From contig NC_079206.1 of assembly GCF_026745355.1 (NCBI RefSeq), positions 6,593,044-6,657,043 of the forward strand: 64,000 nt of DNA. Direction: 5' to 3'. The notes below the pieces were generated by a model. The model saw nothing but the letters and a program-made list of their open reading frames with translations. It was not told the origin of the DNA and searched no databases. Shown piece by piece: positions 32,853 to 43,600 of this stretch. The translations under genes were made by a program, and so were the position numbers. Each line of letters opens with the position of its first letter. Position 1 is the stretch's first letter. This DNA comes from Beta vulgaris subsp. vulgaris. Lineage: Eukaryota; Streptophyta; Magnoliopsida; Caryophyllales; Amaranthaceae.

Positions 32853-34061
32853 TTATTGTGCTCCCATGGTGTAAAGTGTTCCACTCCTTGTCCCACGAGC
32901 TATGATCATTGCTCCCTTGACAATCTTCCAAGAACCACCATCAAACATAACCTTGTAACCCGATGTAGCAAGTTGGGCTACCGATATCAAGCTTTTCTTC
33001 AACCTTGGGATAAACTTGACATTCTTCAACTCCAACGAGCCACCATGAGTGAGTTTCACACTCACATCACCTTTCCCCATGACTTCCACTGCCTTGCCAT
33101 CCGCAAGGTAGACCTTTTCAAGTTTTCCGGATTTGAAATTCCGAAACAACTCCTTGCATGGTGAGGAATGATGAGAAGAACCTGAATCCAAGACCCATGA
33201 TCCCGAGCACCCAACCAACTCTTCCTGATCATCCATGCTTACCATCAAAGCATCGGAATCGTACTCAGAAATCAAGTTAGTTGATGCATTTTCTTCATTA
33301 TCACTTTCTTGAACCTTTCTTCCCTTTCCCATTCACTTTCTTAGGACAATCTCTCTTTATAATGTCCTTCATTACCACACCCCCGCAAGTAACACTAGCT
33401 CTGCCTTTTGACTTACTCCGGTCCCCCTTTGACTCCGATTTTCCCTGAAAGTTCCTCCCTTTTCCCCTCCCTCTACCTTCTGCACTGTATGCTCCAGATG
33501 ATTCTCCACTCTCCTTCCTTCGAATGCTCTCACTCAAAATCAGATCACGGACAACATCATAAACCAATTTCTCTTTACCAGAGGAATTACTAACAGCAGT
33601 TACAACAGTTTCCCAAGCAGTAGGTAAAGAGGACAACAAAATTAGGCTTTCACTTCATCCTCAAAGACTATTAACCGAAGATAATGACTTATCAATGAAT
33701 TAAATTCATTAAATGTTCAGCAGCAGAACTACCATTATTCATCTCTAAATCAAACAAACGGCGATCAGATATACCTTATTCATTGCGAGGGCTTTCTCAT
33801 ACATATCTGACAGTGCTTTGATCAATCAGCCGTTGTTTTGATATCCTTGACATTGAACGCCACAGTCCGAGCCAATGTCAAACGCACCACCGCTAGTGCC
33901 TGCCTATCCAGTACCTTCCACTTAGCCTCTTCAATGTCAGCAGGCTTTTCAGACAAAGGTTGATACAGATTTTTCTGATATAAGATGTCTTCTATTTGCA
34001 TCTTCCAATATCCAAAATATGTCCCATCAAACTTCTCAATTCTAATCTTTGAATCCTCCAT
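32853..34061 (-). pseudogene. Copia gag-protease remnant
   Basis: From 34061 on the minus strand: a Copia gag N-terminus (KIRIEKFDGTYFGYWKMQIED), a basic Gly/Lys/Ser-rich stretch with a poorly preserved zinc-knuckle region (about 33639-33301), then the aspartic protease (WVLDSGSSHHSSP near 33200). The frame changes several times, for instance between 33822 and 33639 and again near 33320. Reading is lost after the GAG-pre-integrase start (RGTRSGTLYTM). Pol is otherwise absent. The order fits Tnt1-like Copia elements. Confidence 0.8.
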
Positions 34062-34113
34062 TGTTAATTATTCTAGATCTGGACAATAAACCAACCTAGC
34101 TCTTGATACCAAT

Positions 34114-34761
34114 TGTAAGTTCTATTGACTATCAATCTAAGAATAATAGCAAACAATAATAGAATATCAAATAAGAAAGCAGGAAAGAACACACCAAAAC
34201 TTTTACGTGGAAACCCAAGAACTGGGAGAAAAACCACGAATATGCACTAGGAATCGATGAATATTCAAGAAAGATTACAAAAGCACTCAAGAACTCTCTC
34301 TACAGCTTTTTCTCTCTCAAATATGTGTTTAGAGATGAAGAATACATTAATCGTAATTAGGGCACCTATTTATACCCTCATTAAGAAAAATCGGAAAAAA
34401 TAACGCGTCGAACTTTTCCCCGCATAACCGCGAGTCGCGGAACTGGCCGCGAGTCGCGGTGCCTGCCGCGAGTCGCGGTGCTGGCCGCGAGTCGCGGTCA
34501 GCTCTCGCAGTTTTGCCAGTTCTTCGTAAAACAGTCATAACTTTCTCGTTTCTCACCAGAATTGGACATATGACCTATCATTGAAAAGCTCTCAGAACAA
34601 GCTATCACCTCCAATTTGAAGCACCTCAATATCATTTATAGATTGAAAGATATGTCCATTCAAAGTCAGCCTTATGTCCCAAATGACGTTTTCCTTCTAC
34701 GCAACCTCATCTCCACACTCATACACCTCCATGAGCTCCATATACTACCATATACCCAACA
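34114..34761 (-). repeat. 5' LTR of the defective Copia-like element
   Basis: 648 bp, about a dozen substitutions from the partner LTR; GC-rich palindromic array at 34429-34497. It is followed in sense direction by the primer site at 34099-34111. Confidence 0.9.
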
Positions 34762-34766
34762 GTTTA

Positions 34767-35168
34767 AGGATCGAACTTGACCTTTCATTATCATTATAAT
34801 AAACCTCGCTCGAAGAGAAGATCATTCTCTAAGAATCTCTCTCTATGCTCTTAAATTTAATGAACAAAAGAAGAAATAAAGGAGAAAATGGCCATGCATG
34901 TCCACAAAAGAATAGAATGGGTTGTGCAAAAACTCCACAAGTCATGTTATCCATACGAAAGTTAAGAATCTAAGAAATCAATCATCTACAAGCACGAATT
35001 GTGCTATATTTAGCTTGGACTGTGCACTTTTCTTCATGAGTCGTGTGCCTTGAACCAACTTCCTTTAATTTTAGGCAGTTATTTTTTGTATGCCCTGCTT
35101 TCCCGTTCCTTAATTAAGTTTTTGAGAGGAAACAAGCCATAGCATAATATGTAAAGTTAATTAATGAG
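34767..35168. other. Spacer with left copy of a ~125-bp direct repeat
   Basis: 34995-35115 (GCACGAATTGTGCTATATTTAG to CTGCTTTCCCGTTCCTTAAT) is repeated in the same direction, diverged, at about 35970-36105. The two copies bracket the Copia fragment at 35190-35900. No ORF of interest. Confidence 0.5.
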
Positions 35169-35189
35169 GCTAAAAGCTTCAAGTATTAT

Positions 35190-35900
35190 TATTGATCAAA
35201 CATAACTATAATACAAAATATCCTAATGTAACTAGCTAGAACTAGCAAAAGATACCCTAAACAAATTAAATATGATAAACAAAATACTTTTCTAATCGGA
35301 ATCATATTACTATTCTCTATCCCCCCCCCCCCCTTAAGTTGGAGTAGGAAGATCATAGATGCCCAACTTGGACAAAGAACACCAAATTGGCACTTGCTCG
35401 GTACTTTGGTGAAGATTGTCAGCCAATTCCTCAGTAGTTGTGACATAGGAAGGAGCTAGCTAGTAAACCTTCATTAATAACATCCCTAGTAAAATGACAA
35501 TCGACCTCAATATTCTTGGTGTGCTCATGAAATACAAGATTCCTGGCGATATGAAAAACAGACTGAATATCACAAAACAAGGGAATGGCTTTGGGATTAT
35601 TAACGCCCAAACTAAGTAATGAACCTTTCAACTATTTTGATTCACAAGTAATAGCTACCATGAGCGATATTCTGCTTCAAGAGATGAGCGAGAAACTATA
35701 TGTTGTCTCTTAGTTTTCCATGAAATAGGGATGAGCCCAGAAAAATAAGCCATCTTGACGAAGAACGACAAGTAAGGGACATGCCGCCTAATCAGAGTCA
35801 CACCAGCCTTGAAGAGTAATATCATTGTCAGCACGCAACAAAATGCCCTGACCAGGCGTGCCTTTCAAATAGCGAACAACGCGCAATGCAGCCTCCCAAT
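35190..35900 (-). pseudogene. Copia RNase H / 3' end fragment
   Basis: The minus strand encodes SLGVNNPKAIPLFCDIQSV and HEHTKNIEVDCHFTRD, matching the end of RNase H of Copia pol (compare the element at 8118-13007). Further upstream the reading is broken. A run of 13 C on the plus strand (35321-35333) stands where the polypurine tract should be. Part of an LTR may follow (35190-35320). It breaks off at about 35905. Confidence 0.75.
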
Positions 35901-36161
35901 GAGCCACTCATGGGCTTTGTAAAAATTAAGATAAAATATGCAGAGTATGATAAGTCTGAACAACGCGCAATGCAAGCACAAATTGTGCTATGTTTAGCTT
36001 ATATTGTTTAGTCTTTTCTACATGGGTTGTGCGCTTTGACCCGACTTCATTAATTTTTAGGCAGCTATTTTTTGTATGCTCTGCTTTCCCGTTCCTTGAT
36101 AAAGGTATTTTTTCGAGACAGTCTAAGCATTCGCTTACCTCCCACTTCGACTACGGGGGTG

Positions 36162-36348
36162 TGTTAGACAATAATATTCTTGTAATATTTTTGTATATAT
36201 CTTTGTAATCATAATCCTCTATTTTAGGATAGCATAGATTATGATATAATCGGTTATTGATTTTCCTAGTCTCTAGCCTTAAGCTAAGTTTGTACAACAT
36301 GTATATTAATGATCTTAAGCAATGAGAATCGACACGGATTAATCTACA
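36162..36348 (+). repeat. Solo-like Copia LTR with upstream purine tract
   Basis: 187 bp from TGTTAGACAATAATATTC to TTAATCTACA, directly preceded by CTACGGGGGTG, which looks like a polypurine tract. No partner LTR is in the window. Confidence 0.55.
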
Positions 36349-36776
36349 ATACTCCTCCTATTCTTCAAAAAAAATTCATTAATAACTCTTCCGTCTTTTC
36401 CTATTCATCAAAAAAATTTAATCATTATAATTTATTTTAGCACAGGGTCCTAATATTACGAGACCGTCATGTATGTAATCTTCGCATGTCCTTGTAATTG
36501 TTGATTATGGGAGACTTGAGATAGTGCATCATAATTTGATAATGAGTTCTCCATCATATTTGGCCCTCCTTGTTATTGGGCACGTCAACTTTTTTTTTTT
36601 TTTTTTTTTGAGGGGGGGGCACGTCAACTTCAACTCACTTAATATAGTGTAAAATGCTCAACTAGGCTAGAAACAGGTAAATATGAAAACAAGAAGCTAA
36701 GATCTGGATATCAACGCCACAAACATATCAAACTTTCCATGTAAAAGTCCACGCAACATGTGAGAAACCAATAACA
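36349..36776. other. Spacer, no gene seen
   Basis: Contains two copies of GGCACGTCAACTT around a T-run of about 20 and a G-run (36580-36626), a small local duplication. Confidence 0.4.
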
Positions 36777-36778
36777 TA

Positions 36779-37025
36779 TTCCCTCCGTTTTTTATTAGTT
36801 TACCCCTTTTTTTGCCGAGATACTAATTTGAACCTTAATATCTCTAATTTTCGATAAGCAAAAATTACAAAAAGTTGATATTTGGATATACACATTGAGA
36901 CGAATCCAACAAGATCTCACATGACTATATTTTTCCTTAAATACAAATTACAAAAGATAGTTAAAGTCATGTATGTGAATAGTGTCAAAAATCAAAAGGG
37001 GTAAACTAATAAAAGACGGAGGGAG
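36779..37025. mobile_element. Stowaway-like MITE
   Basis: 247 bp. The ends TTCCCTCCGTTTTTTATTAG and CTAATAAAAGACGGAGGGAG are inverted repeats, flanked by TA (36777-36778 and 37026-37027). Confidence 0.85.
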
Positions 37026-37088
37026 TATAAAACAACGTATATATGTTCATTTCTAGATAAAGAGAATAATTGATGTCACACCAGTAAA

Positions 37089-37690
37089 CTTTTTTTTTAT
37101 ATATAACGAGAAATCGTACATTAATTAAAAAAGGAAGTACAACTAAATCTAAACAAACCAACGAACCTAAGTGAACTTTAGGAGCTCTTAGAATCCATAG
37201 AAAATAAAAACAATCAAGAACGATAGAAAGTTGTATGTGACGGAGGGCATCGTTGGTTAATGCCGGTGATGGTGGAGGCAAAACTTTAATGGCGAATGGT
37301 AAAGAAGCGAGTGTCGTTTACGATTTGAACAACGAACAACCAACGATGAGCATTGCATCTCGCCATATGAGCAATCCAACAACCCGCTATATTTTGGGAT
37401 TGTGGGTTTATGGTCTTGTGAAGAGTCATATTCCTTTGTGATTCAAATACTCTCACTTCAGGTTTCTCTGTTAGAAAGGAAAAACTTATGAGTGGGCATG
37501 CTGAAAACCACCAGATGCAACTGGTGTGCCGCCTTCAAATTTGAATTTGTCAAGGCAAGGATCATAAAGATCAATGTCAAGCTAGACAGAGAGCTAAATA
37601 AAGTGAGCCCTCGAAGACTTCGCCGATTTGTGAACCCGAAAAACAGAAATCCCAACTATGAAAAACGTGCATCGCCTTGACCACGTACAC
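37089..37690 (-). mobile_element. Probable non-LTR retroposon 3' fragment
   Basis: On the minus strand the stretch ends TTAATGTACGATTTCTCGTT and an A-rich tail (plus-strand T run at 37089-37098), a layout typical of plant L1-like 3' ends. Upstream are broken frames, for example one with CWIAHMARCNAHRW. The family assignment rests on the tail only. Confidence 0.35.
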
Positions 37691-37894
37691 AATCTGCTTG
37701 ATTCACATGTACCCACATCACAGATTCCAAAAAAAATCATAAATTCTACTATTATGAATACACGTCTTATCCGACCAAAGTGACTCCTAAATTTTGAAGA
37801 AGCACGACACTAAATAAGAAGAAAATAAACATACTGAAACAACTAATAAACGTACTTAAACTTAACCCACTTAGGGGAAACTAACAATCAAGCC

Positions 37895-38160
37895 GGGAAG
37901 GGGAAGGGGAAGGGGAAGGGGAAGCCCAAAGACTAGGTGGAGGGGAAAGGGATGTCCGACTTAAACCTGGGGGAGGGGATAGGGAAGCCCGATATAACAA
38001 AACAGGGGGGAAGAAATGGGAGGCCCAACACTAAATATGAGGAAGGAATGGGGAGGCCCGACGAAAACAGGGGAAAGGGGAGTGGAGGCCCGACGAAAAA
38101 CAAGGGGAGGGACAGGGAGGCCGACACTAAAACAGGGGAAGAAGGACCGCGGAAGCCCGA
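37895..38160 (+). repeat. G-rich minisatellite (GGGGAAG runs and GAGGCCCGA units)
   Basis: It opens with four to five GGGGAA units at 37897-37925. These are followed by ~35-45-bp units built on GGGGAGG...GGCCCGACGAAAACA. The first run fits a G-quadruplex motif on the plus strand. Confidence 0.7.
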
Positions 38161-38359
38161 TATTCTGCAGGTGCGACCAACGCGACGACGACTAACACCG
38201 CGGAAGAAGATGGGGACCGGCGCAACTACTAGGGTGGAGGAACAACCAGCGACTGACGACTACCAAAGACTACAAAACAACGACCAAAAAACTAAAACGA
38301 AAAGGACGAAAAAGAGAAAGGAAAAAAGGGTCGCTTTGGTTTCGCTTGGGAGAAGATAG
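37937..38359 (+). CDS. Hypothetical basic low-complexity ORF over the minisatellite
   Basis: 140 codons. Residues 1-70 are Gly/Lys/Arg/Asp-rich repeats encoded by the minisatellite (GRPDENRGKGSGGPTKNKG). Residues 90-140 are Lys/Arg-rich (TKTKRTKKRKEKR). No known domain, signal peptide or membrane segment. The lack of stops can be explained by the purine-rich minisatellite, so this may not be a gene. No promoter was identified. Confidence 0.2.
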   Translation: MEGKGMSDLNLGEGIGKPDITKQGGRNGRPNTKYEEGMGRPDENRGKGSGGPTKNKGRDREADTKTGEEGPRKPDILQVRPTRRRLTPRKKMGTGATTRVEEQPATDDYQRLQNNDQKTKTKRTKKRKEKRVALVSLGRR

Positions 38360-38360
38360 A

Positions 38361-39189
38361 GAGTTAAGTATTACGGTTAGGGTTTTGAAAGTTATAACAT
38401 ATCAGTAAACTATTATGAATAGAGAAGAAAGAAGAGGACAAATTCAAAATTCATTAAGTTCCTCAAAAGTTTTCTTTTGGATGAGCTAAGAAGTTGAATA
38501 CTCACTTAGGTCATGTATCTTCACAACAAAATTGAACCAAGCCAAAAAGATATCAAACGACCTTAACGCAAACATTCAGTCGCAAAATAATCATACTATA
38601 AAGAACTATTAACAAGATGGATAATGCTTAAGAAATGTAAGGAAGATATCGACAGGGTTCTTGCAAGATGTGCTAGCAATTGTCTCATCAATAATACAAC
38701 TAACATGAGATCATAAACGACGAAAATCTCTCAATCGTCTGTCGTGTCATCTCCTTTTTTTGTTGGTCTCGTATTAGTGCAACTAAGAAATTACTACATG
38801 TGAATACCAGTCACATAAAAGTAGAGACCACTAGATGTACCCAAAAGATGCATAACAAATCATAAAGGATTTTGTTAAATTCCTTCGAATTACGTATTGT
38901 TGGTATTAACTTTCCATAATTTTACAACATAAATATAATGACAAAAATAATGTGCAATAGAGATTAATATAACAAACAAGTAAAACAAATACAGATGGAC
39001 AATTGTACTTCTAGTGGACCACTATCAATATCCTTCCATATCTAAAAGCAAAATAATGATAATTAAAATGTTCTATCCCCAAAGACAATGGCGCCTCAAT
39101 CAACAATTATCCATATTGATTGTTATCCACAGTCCAGCTTTGTTGGCTGTTATCCACAGTCCCAGGCTCCCCGCTTTATTGGATGTTAA
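38361..39189. other. Intergenic AT-rich sequence, nothing seen
   Basis: No ORF above background and no recognisable repeat ends. Confidence 0.4.
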
Positions 39190-39815
39190 GTGACGTAATT
39201 TCAACTTTTTTTTGTTAATTTAAATAGTTTTTGGAGCGATGAATAAAAGTTCATTTCTATAAACCATTTTACCCTTTCTTTTTTCCACACCACCCCACCA
39301 CCACCTGCCACCCCCGCCACCACCCACGCGCCATCACCTACCTCCCCAACCACCAGTGCAAAGAAGCAAATTTTTTTTACCATACGAATGTCCTGGACGT
39401 TCGCCCATGATATAAAAAAATTGCTTCTTTGCAATGGTGGTGGGGGTGATGCAAAGATGGTGGGGGTTGGGGAGGTTGAGTACGCGGTTGTGTGCGACGA
39501 AGAAAGTGGAGGTGAGGGTGGTGGAGTGAGGTAGGTGGTCGTGCTACGCATGTAGTGTTTATGAAGGAGATAGGGGGTGGGGGTGGGGTGGGGTGGGGGT
39601 GGGGGTGGGGGTGGGGGAGGGTGGGGGATGCTGGTGGGTGGTTATGGCAAGGCGTGGTTGTGGCAGGATGTGAATGGTGGTGGAGTGAGGTGGCTGGTGG
39701 TGAGGGTGATGGTGGTTTAGGAAAAAAGAAAGAAAAAATTAAAAATGTAATTTCAACTTTTTTGGGTGATTGTAAGTAGTTTTTGGGACAATGAATAGAA
39801 GTTCAGCTATCTAGA
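39190..39815. repeat. Hairpin and G-quadruplex block between short direct repeats
   Basis: Flanking direct repeats of about 65 bp (39195-39262 and 39748-39812) share TTTCAACTTTTTT...AGTTTTTGG...ATGAATA.AAGTTC. Inside, GTGCAAAGAAGCAAATTTTTTT (39353-39379) pairs with its complement at about 39412-39440, giving a hairpin with a ~35-bp loop. CA-rich (CCACC) sequence lies to the left. To the right is a G tract at 39563-39630 with about ten runs of four to five G. The open frames across it are low-complexity. Confidence 0.6.
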
Positions 39816-41559
39816 ACATGATATGCACAAGCACAAGTCCATTTTATGGTTTTTTTGCTCATTTTATATTTTCGCTCATTTTATGTTGCAGTTTTGAACA
39901 TAAGGAGTTTTCACGTGATTCTTACTGGAAAATCATAAATAGCATCAATTATACACATGAAAAGAGCGGAAGCAAAGAAAAACATGCAGAAATGAAGCAG
40001 AAAATGAGAAAAACAACAGAAAACTTGAATCCTGAACAAATAGAATTTACAGAAATTGAAAAAAGAAGTAAAATTGGCAGTAACTCGCTCAATATTTGTG
40101 CGTCAAGGCCCAAGGGCCAAACCAAAAGAGATGCCAAAATACATACCTAAATGAACAGCAAATCACCAGCCATATCATATACTTCTCATAAGCAAGGAGG
40201 AGCTTTATTGAGGTATTTAATGCCATCTTTGCACTGGATAAATGCATGTTCAGCTACATGTTTCATAAATCTGTAAATGCCATTGTGCCAATTGCCAAGA
40301 ACATGAAAACAAAAGAAAGCTTATTTAGCAGTGTTAAATCAATGAAAAATGAACATCCTTCTTCCATAATCTATATCGAATGATTTTAGATATACACTAA
40401 ATATAAACATCTTCATTTTGTCAAAACGGCACCAAAAAATAGTTTCGAATCTTCCATATCAATTTATTTGGTATTTAATCTTTCCCTAGTCCATAAATTC
40501 CTTGAATAAGAAACACATTTTCTCTATTAGTCAAATACATCATCTATATCTAAATTGATTTAACGTTCCTAAAAGTAGTTACGCATCTATTTATGCATGA
40601 TGCAATCTTCTGTCTAGTAAATGAGAACATATTACATTGCATGATGCAATTATAGAGCTAAGTTTCAACTCCTCTATAGTCATCACTCTGAACCAGCAAC
40701 TTGAGTAGTGAACTACTGACGTATACCAGTAAGTCACAGTAGCAATAGTTGATACCAAACTGACTTGGACTTTAAATACAAAGATATCTAATCACTAATG
40801 GATCACAAATTCATTAGGCGGAAGTCACAGGCATGAAAGGTTCACGTTCACCTGCAACAAGCTAGGTGCAGGTCACACCTCGCTCCGTGTTCGTAAAAAT
40901 ATGTTAGTATTATACTTCCGAATACTAACATATGGATATTTATACTATTCACACTATCCTTTCATCATCAATAGTGATTTTTACGCAACGAAAAAAATAC
41001 AATCATGTGAAATTCATTAGCTTCATCTCGATATATACTTTAAATATATCGACTTTTTTAAATTTTTACTAAAGTTAATTACTGATATTAATAGCTAAAA
41101 TTATGTATTGGTAAACATGATACACGGGCAATGGAAAAGTATGGACGAATTATCATTTGAGTTAAAACTCAAACACACATAAAGCAACGGACAGAAATAA
41201 TTTAAGCTTTCCTGTTCTTCCCCTGCCATATGCCTTACAATTATTGGCTATCTTGTTCAAGTAGATCCAAATTTTCACAGTATGCAACTAATGTCATTTA
41301 TTAATGAAAGTTCTTGGCATTTCTGACATCAGATCTTATGATGCGTTGGCGTAATGTCCACAAGTTACGAGGTTTTCTGGTACGCAACTTCTGACATGGT
41401 AGATGACTAAAAGACAATCAGGATTCAGGATAACAGAAAACAGAGAGAAGAGCAAGTTCTGGACAGATCAAGCATTCCTCAGAGTTCAGATCATGAAGGT
41501 CCGTAATATTGATAACTAGGACACCATCAATAATAACACTCAGTATCAGTCCCGCCAAT
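39816..41559. other. AT-rich sequence, no gene seen
   Basis: Weak resemblance to a decayed Stowaway-like element around 40880-41140 (CTCGCTCCGTGTTCG at the left), without a clear right end. It could be intron or 3' sequence of a minus-strand transcript starting near 45.86 kb. Confidence 0.35.
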
Positions 41560-41775
41560 ATGAAGCCAAGGGAGGTCAAAAAAAATTTGGTTGCCCACCC
41601 GATTCACCGGAGCTTAGCTCCAACTACATTCGAGTCCGACCCAAGTCGCACACCTGGTTTTGGTGGATAAGTCTCCTAACAAGAGTTCCTATACTACATA
41701 TGGTAAGGCTCGAACTCAAAACCTCCCTTAAGCGATATCAAATTGCTCAACCTAACAAGTCAAAGGTAGAGAGAT
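41560..41775 (-). mobile_element. tRNA-derived SINE
   Basis: The minus strand reads GTTAGGTTGAGCAATTTG (A-box like), then TTTTGAGTTCGAGCC (B-box like) about 45 bp later. A body follows with GGTGAATCGGGTGGGCAACC and a short tail AAATTTTTTTT. Head, spacing and T tail fit plant tRNA-derived SINEs. Confidence 0.6.
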
Positions 41776-43344
41776 TATATCAAAAAGTTTTTACAAGTAA
41801 AATCAGTATTTCTTGGATAAAATGAACAAGCTCATTGTCAAGAAAACGAAAAATAGCCAACCAAGATGTTCCCGTATGCCAATTCACCTAAGTGTGTAAG
41901 TAAATGCATGCCTGAGTTTAGACCGTTGAATAAACGCGCCTCCAGCAGAAATCAGAGCAAATCTCCAGATTCCAGAATTTAGGGCCACGTCTGGTTACCA
42001 ATTGTAAGGATGGTCATAGTTCCATCTTTCAAACTGGTCAGTCCACAACCGTAGACATTGAAATATTGAACCACCGCCAATTCAAAATCTGCAGATAACT
42101 TCTGTCATCAACATGGTGCAGCAAGCACTTCACCAAAGAGTGCAACAGCAAGACAGACTTCCATCCTTGAATATCCCTGAGGTGCAGTCCGAGAAATAAC
42201 CCTTCATCCATCTTTTATTGTGCAATCAACCAAGGTACTCCACAGCCTCATAGACATCCAATTTGTTAGTTGCAAACTTGTTAGCGTGCTTGGAGCAGTT
42301 TATACCTGTTCCAGTCATAAGAGTGCAAGAAAAAAATTGGTAGCCTGCCCAGAGCAGCTAGTTGTGGTTACTAAGATTTCAAAAAAGCAGACTTCAGAAT
42401 TCATGGCCTGATCTCCATAGCCATCCAACGAGCTACATGGCGCACTAAAGTCAGCCTGCTCAAAGCAGGCCATAAGAATGCAAGAAAATAAAGCTCGAAT
42501 ATAGGGTAAGTTTACCAGAATCTATGGTAAGAAGCCAAAGTAAACGAATTCATTATGCTTTATTTAATAGCAAACTTCTTCTCAACTTCTATCCAATAGG
42601 ACAAACATCCTTTTCACGGCCTCGGGAAGCCAGCCAACAGAAGTCAAAAGGTAAGATATTGAACTCCTCCCCATTAATCTTTTCTTTTTGAAGTTCATGT
42701 AATCTTTGAATTGAACATGAAGTCGTAGCTCACTAATTACACAAATAACACCTATAGAACAGGTCATCCTGCCTAGGTTAATCAACCAAATATATGCAAC
42801 TTCGATAGCTAACTGCTAAGTGCTAACTATGGGCATTCGCCATAAATATTTAATATACACCCCATGGACAAATTTTTTAGCCAAAACAGAGAAGAGGAAT
42901 ACATGAAGCACAATAGGACGCACAAGCTTTCATTTCTAAGTATCTTGACTCATCCCCATTTATGTGTAACGGCAAAAAATCTGCAAACATCAGATTTGCA
43001 AAGACTATGCAGTGCAGCAATGTTACCTAAATCCAAACCAAACACAAAAGCCCACGACTGGAAGGAGATAAAATCTGGCAAAAACTAGTGCATTAATCAA
43101 TGGACAGACAATACATAAGTAGAAACCTCTGCCAGACAATGACTTTCCCAGCATTGTTGTACACCAAATGGCAGTATCTTAGCGAGAAAATGGGCCACAA
43201 AGTCCCATTTCTTCTAACATGAACACAAGCAACAGACTCGAAAGACTTACTTCTAACACATTCTCTAGAATGGAATCAAGAGTTCAAGACCAGAGAAGAA
43301 GAATGAAGCTTTTCAGAGATGAATGATGAGTGTGAGTCTTTAGG
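41776..43344. other. Sequence without recognisable gene
   Basis: Both strands were checked for exon-like open frames with splice sites; none was convincing. The short ORFs are not supported by any domain. Confidence 0.35.
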
Positions 43345-43349
43345 AGTTG

Positions 43350-43600
43350 GATTCATTCAAGTATGATGTTCTGCATTGCTAAACCAGCAGCCATAGTAAT
43401 GACTTTACGTTCTGCTATTTCAGGAGGCCATAAGCTCTCACCAGTTTTCTTGCTGCAAAAAGGACCTCAAAGGCTCACCTAAGTGATTGCGCACTACCAT
43501 GCGGTCCCGGTCAACACCCACTCGCCCAGCCCTACCCACGCATCATCACCAAGCGAGGCATCGGCATTTAATTTTGTTACACCAACAGTGGGAGGCAGCC
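43350..43600 (-). pseudogene. LINE RNase H (RVT_3-like) remnant
   Basis: The minus strand encodes, from about 43596, PPTVGVTKLNADASLGDDAW, then after a frameshift DRDRMVVRNHLGEPL, then after another break WPPEIAERKVITMAAGLAMQ, ending near 43353. This order (N-D-A-S strand, middle strand, A-E-..-A helix) is that of the RNase H domain at the end of plant L1-like ORF2 proteins. Stops and frameshifts show that it is dead. Confidence 0.6.

Larger units (their letters stand above)
30128..34761 (-). mobile_element. Defective Copia-like LTR retrotransposon
   Basis: 4634 bp, read on the minus strand, bounded by the 5-bp duplication GTTTA (30123-30127 and 34762-34766). The LTRs are 30128-30774 and 34114-34761, about 2% diverged. 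In sense direction they begin TGTTGGGTATATGG and end CTTACA. The primer site TGGTATCAAGAGC (minus, 34099-34111) follows after a 2-bp spacer. The purine-rich stretch CCAAGTGGGAGAT abuts the 3' LTR. Only gag and protease remnants survive; integrase, RT and RNase H are missing. A MULE element (31023-32418) is nested inside. Confidence 0.92.
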
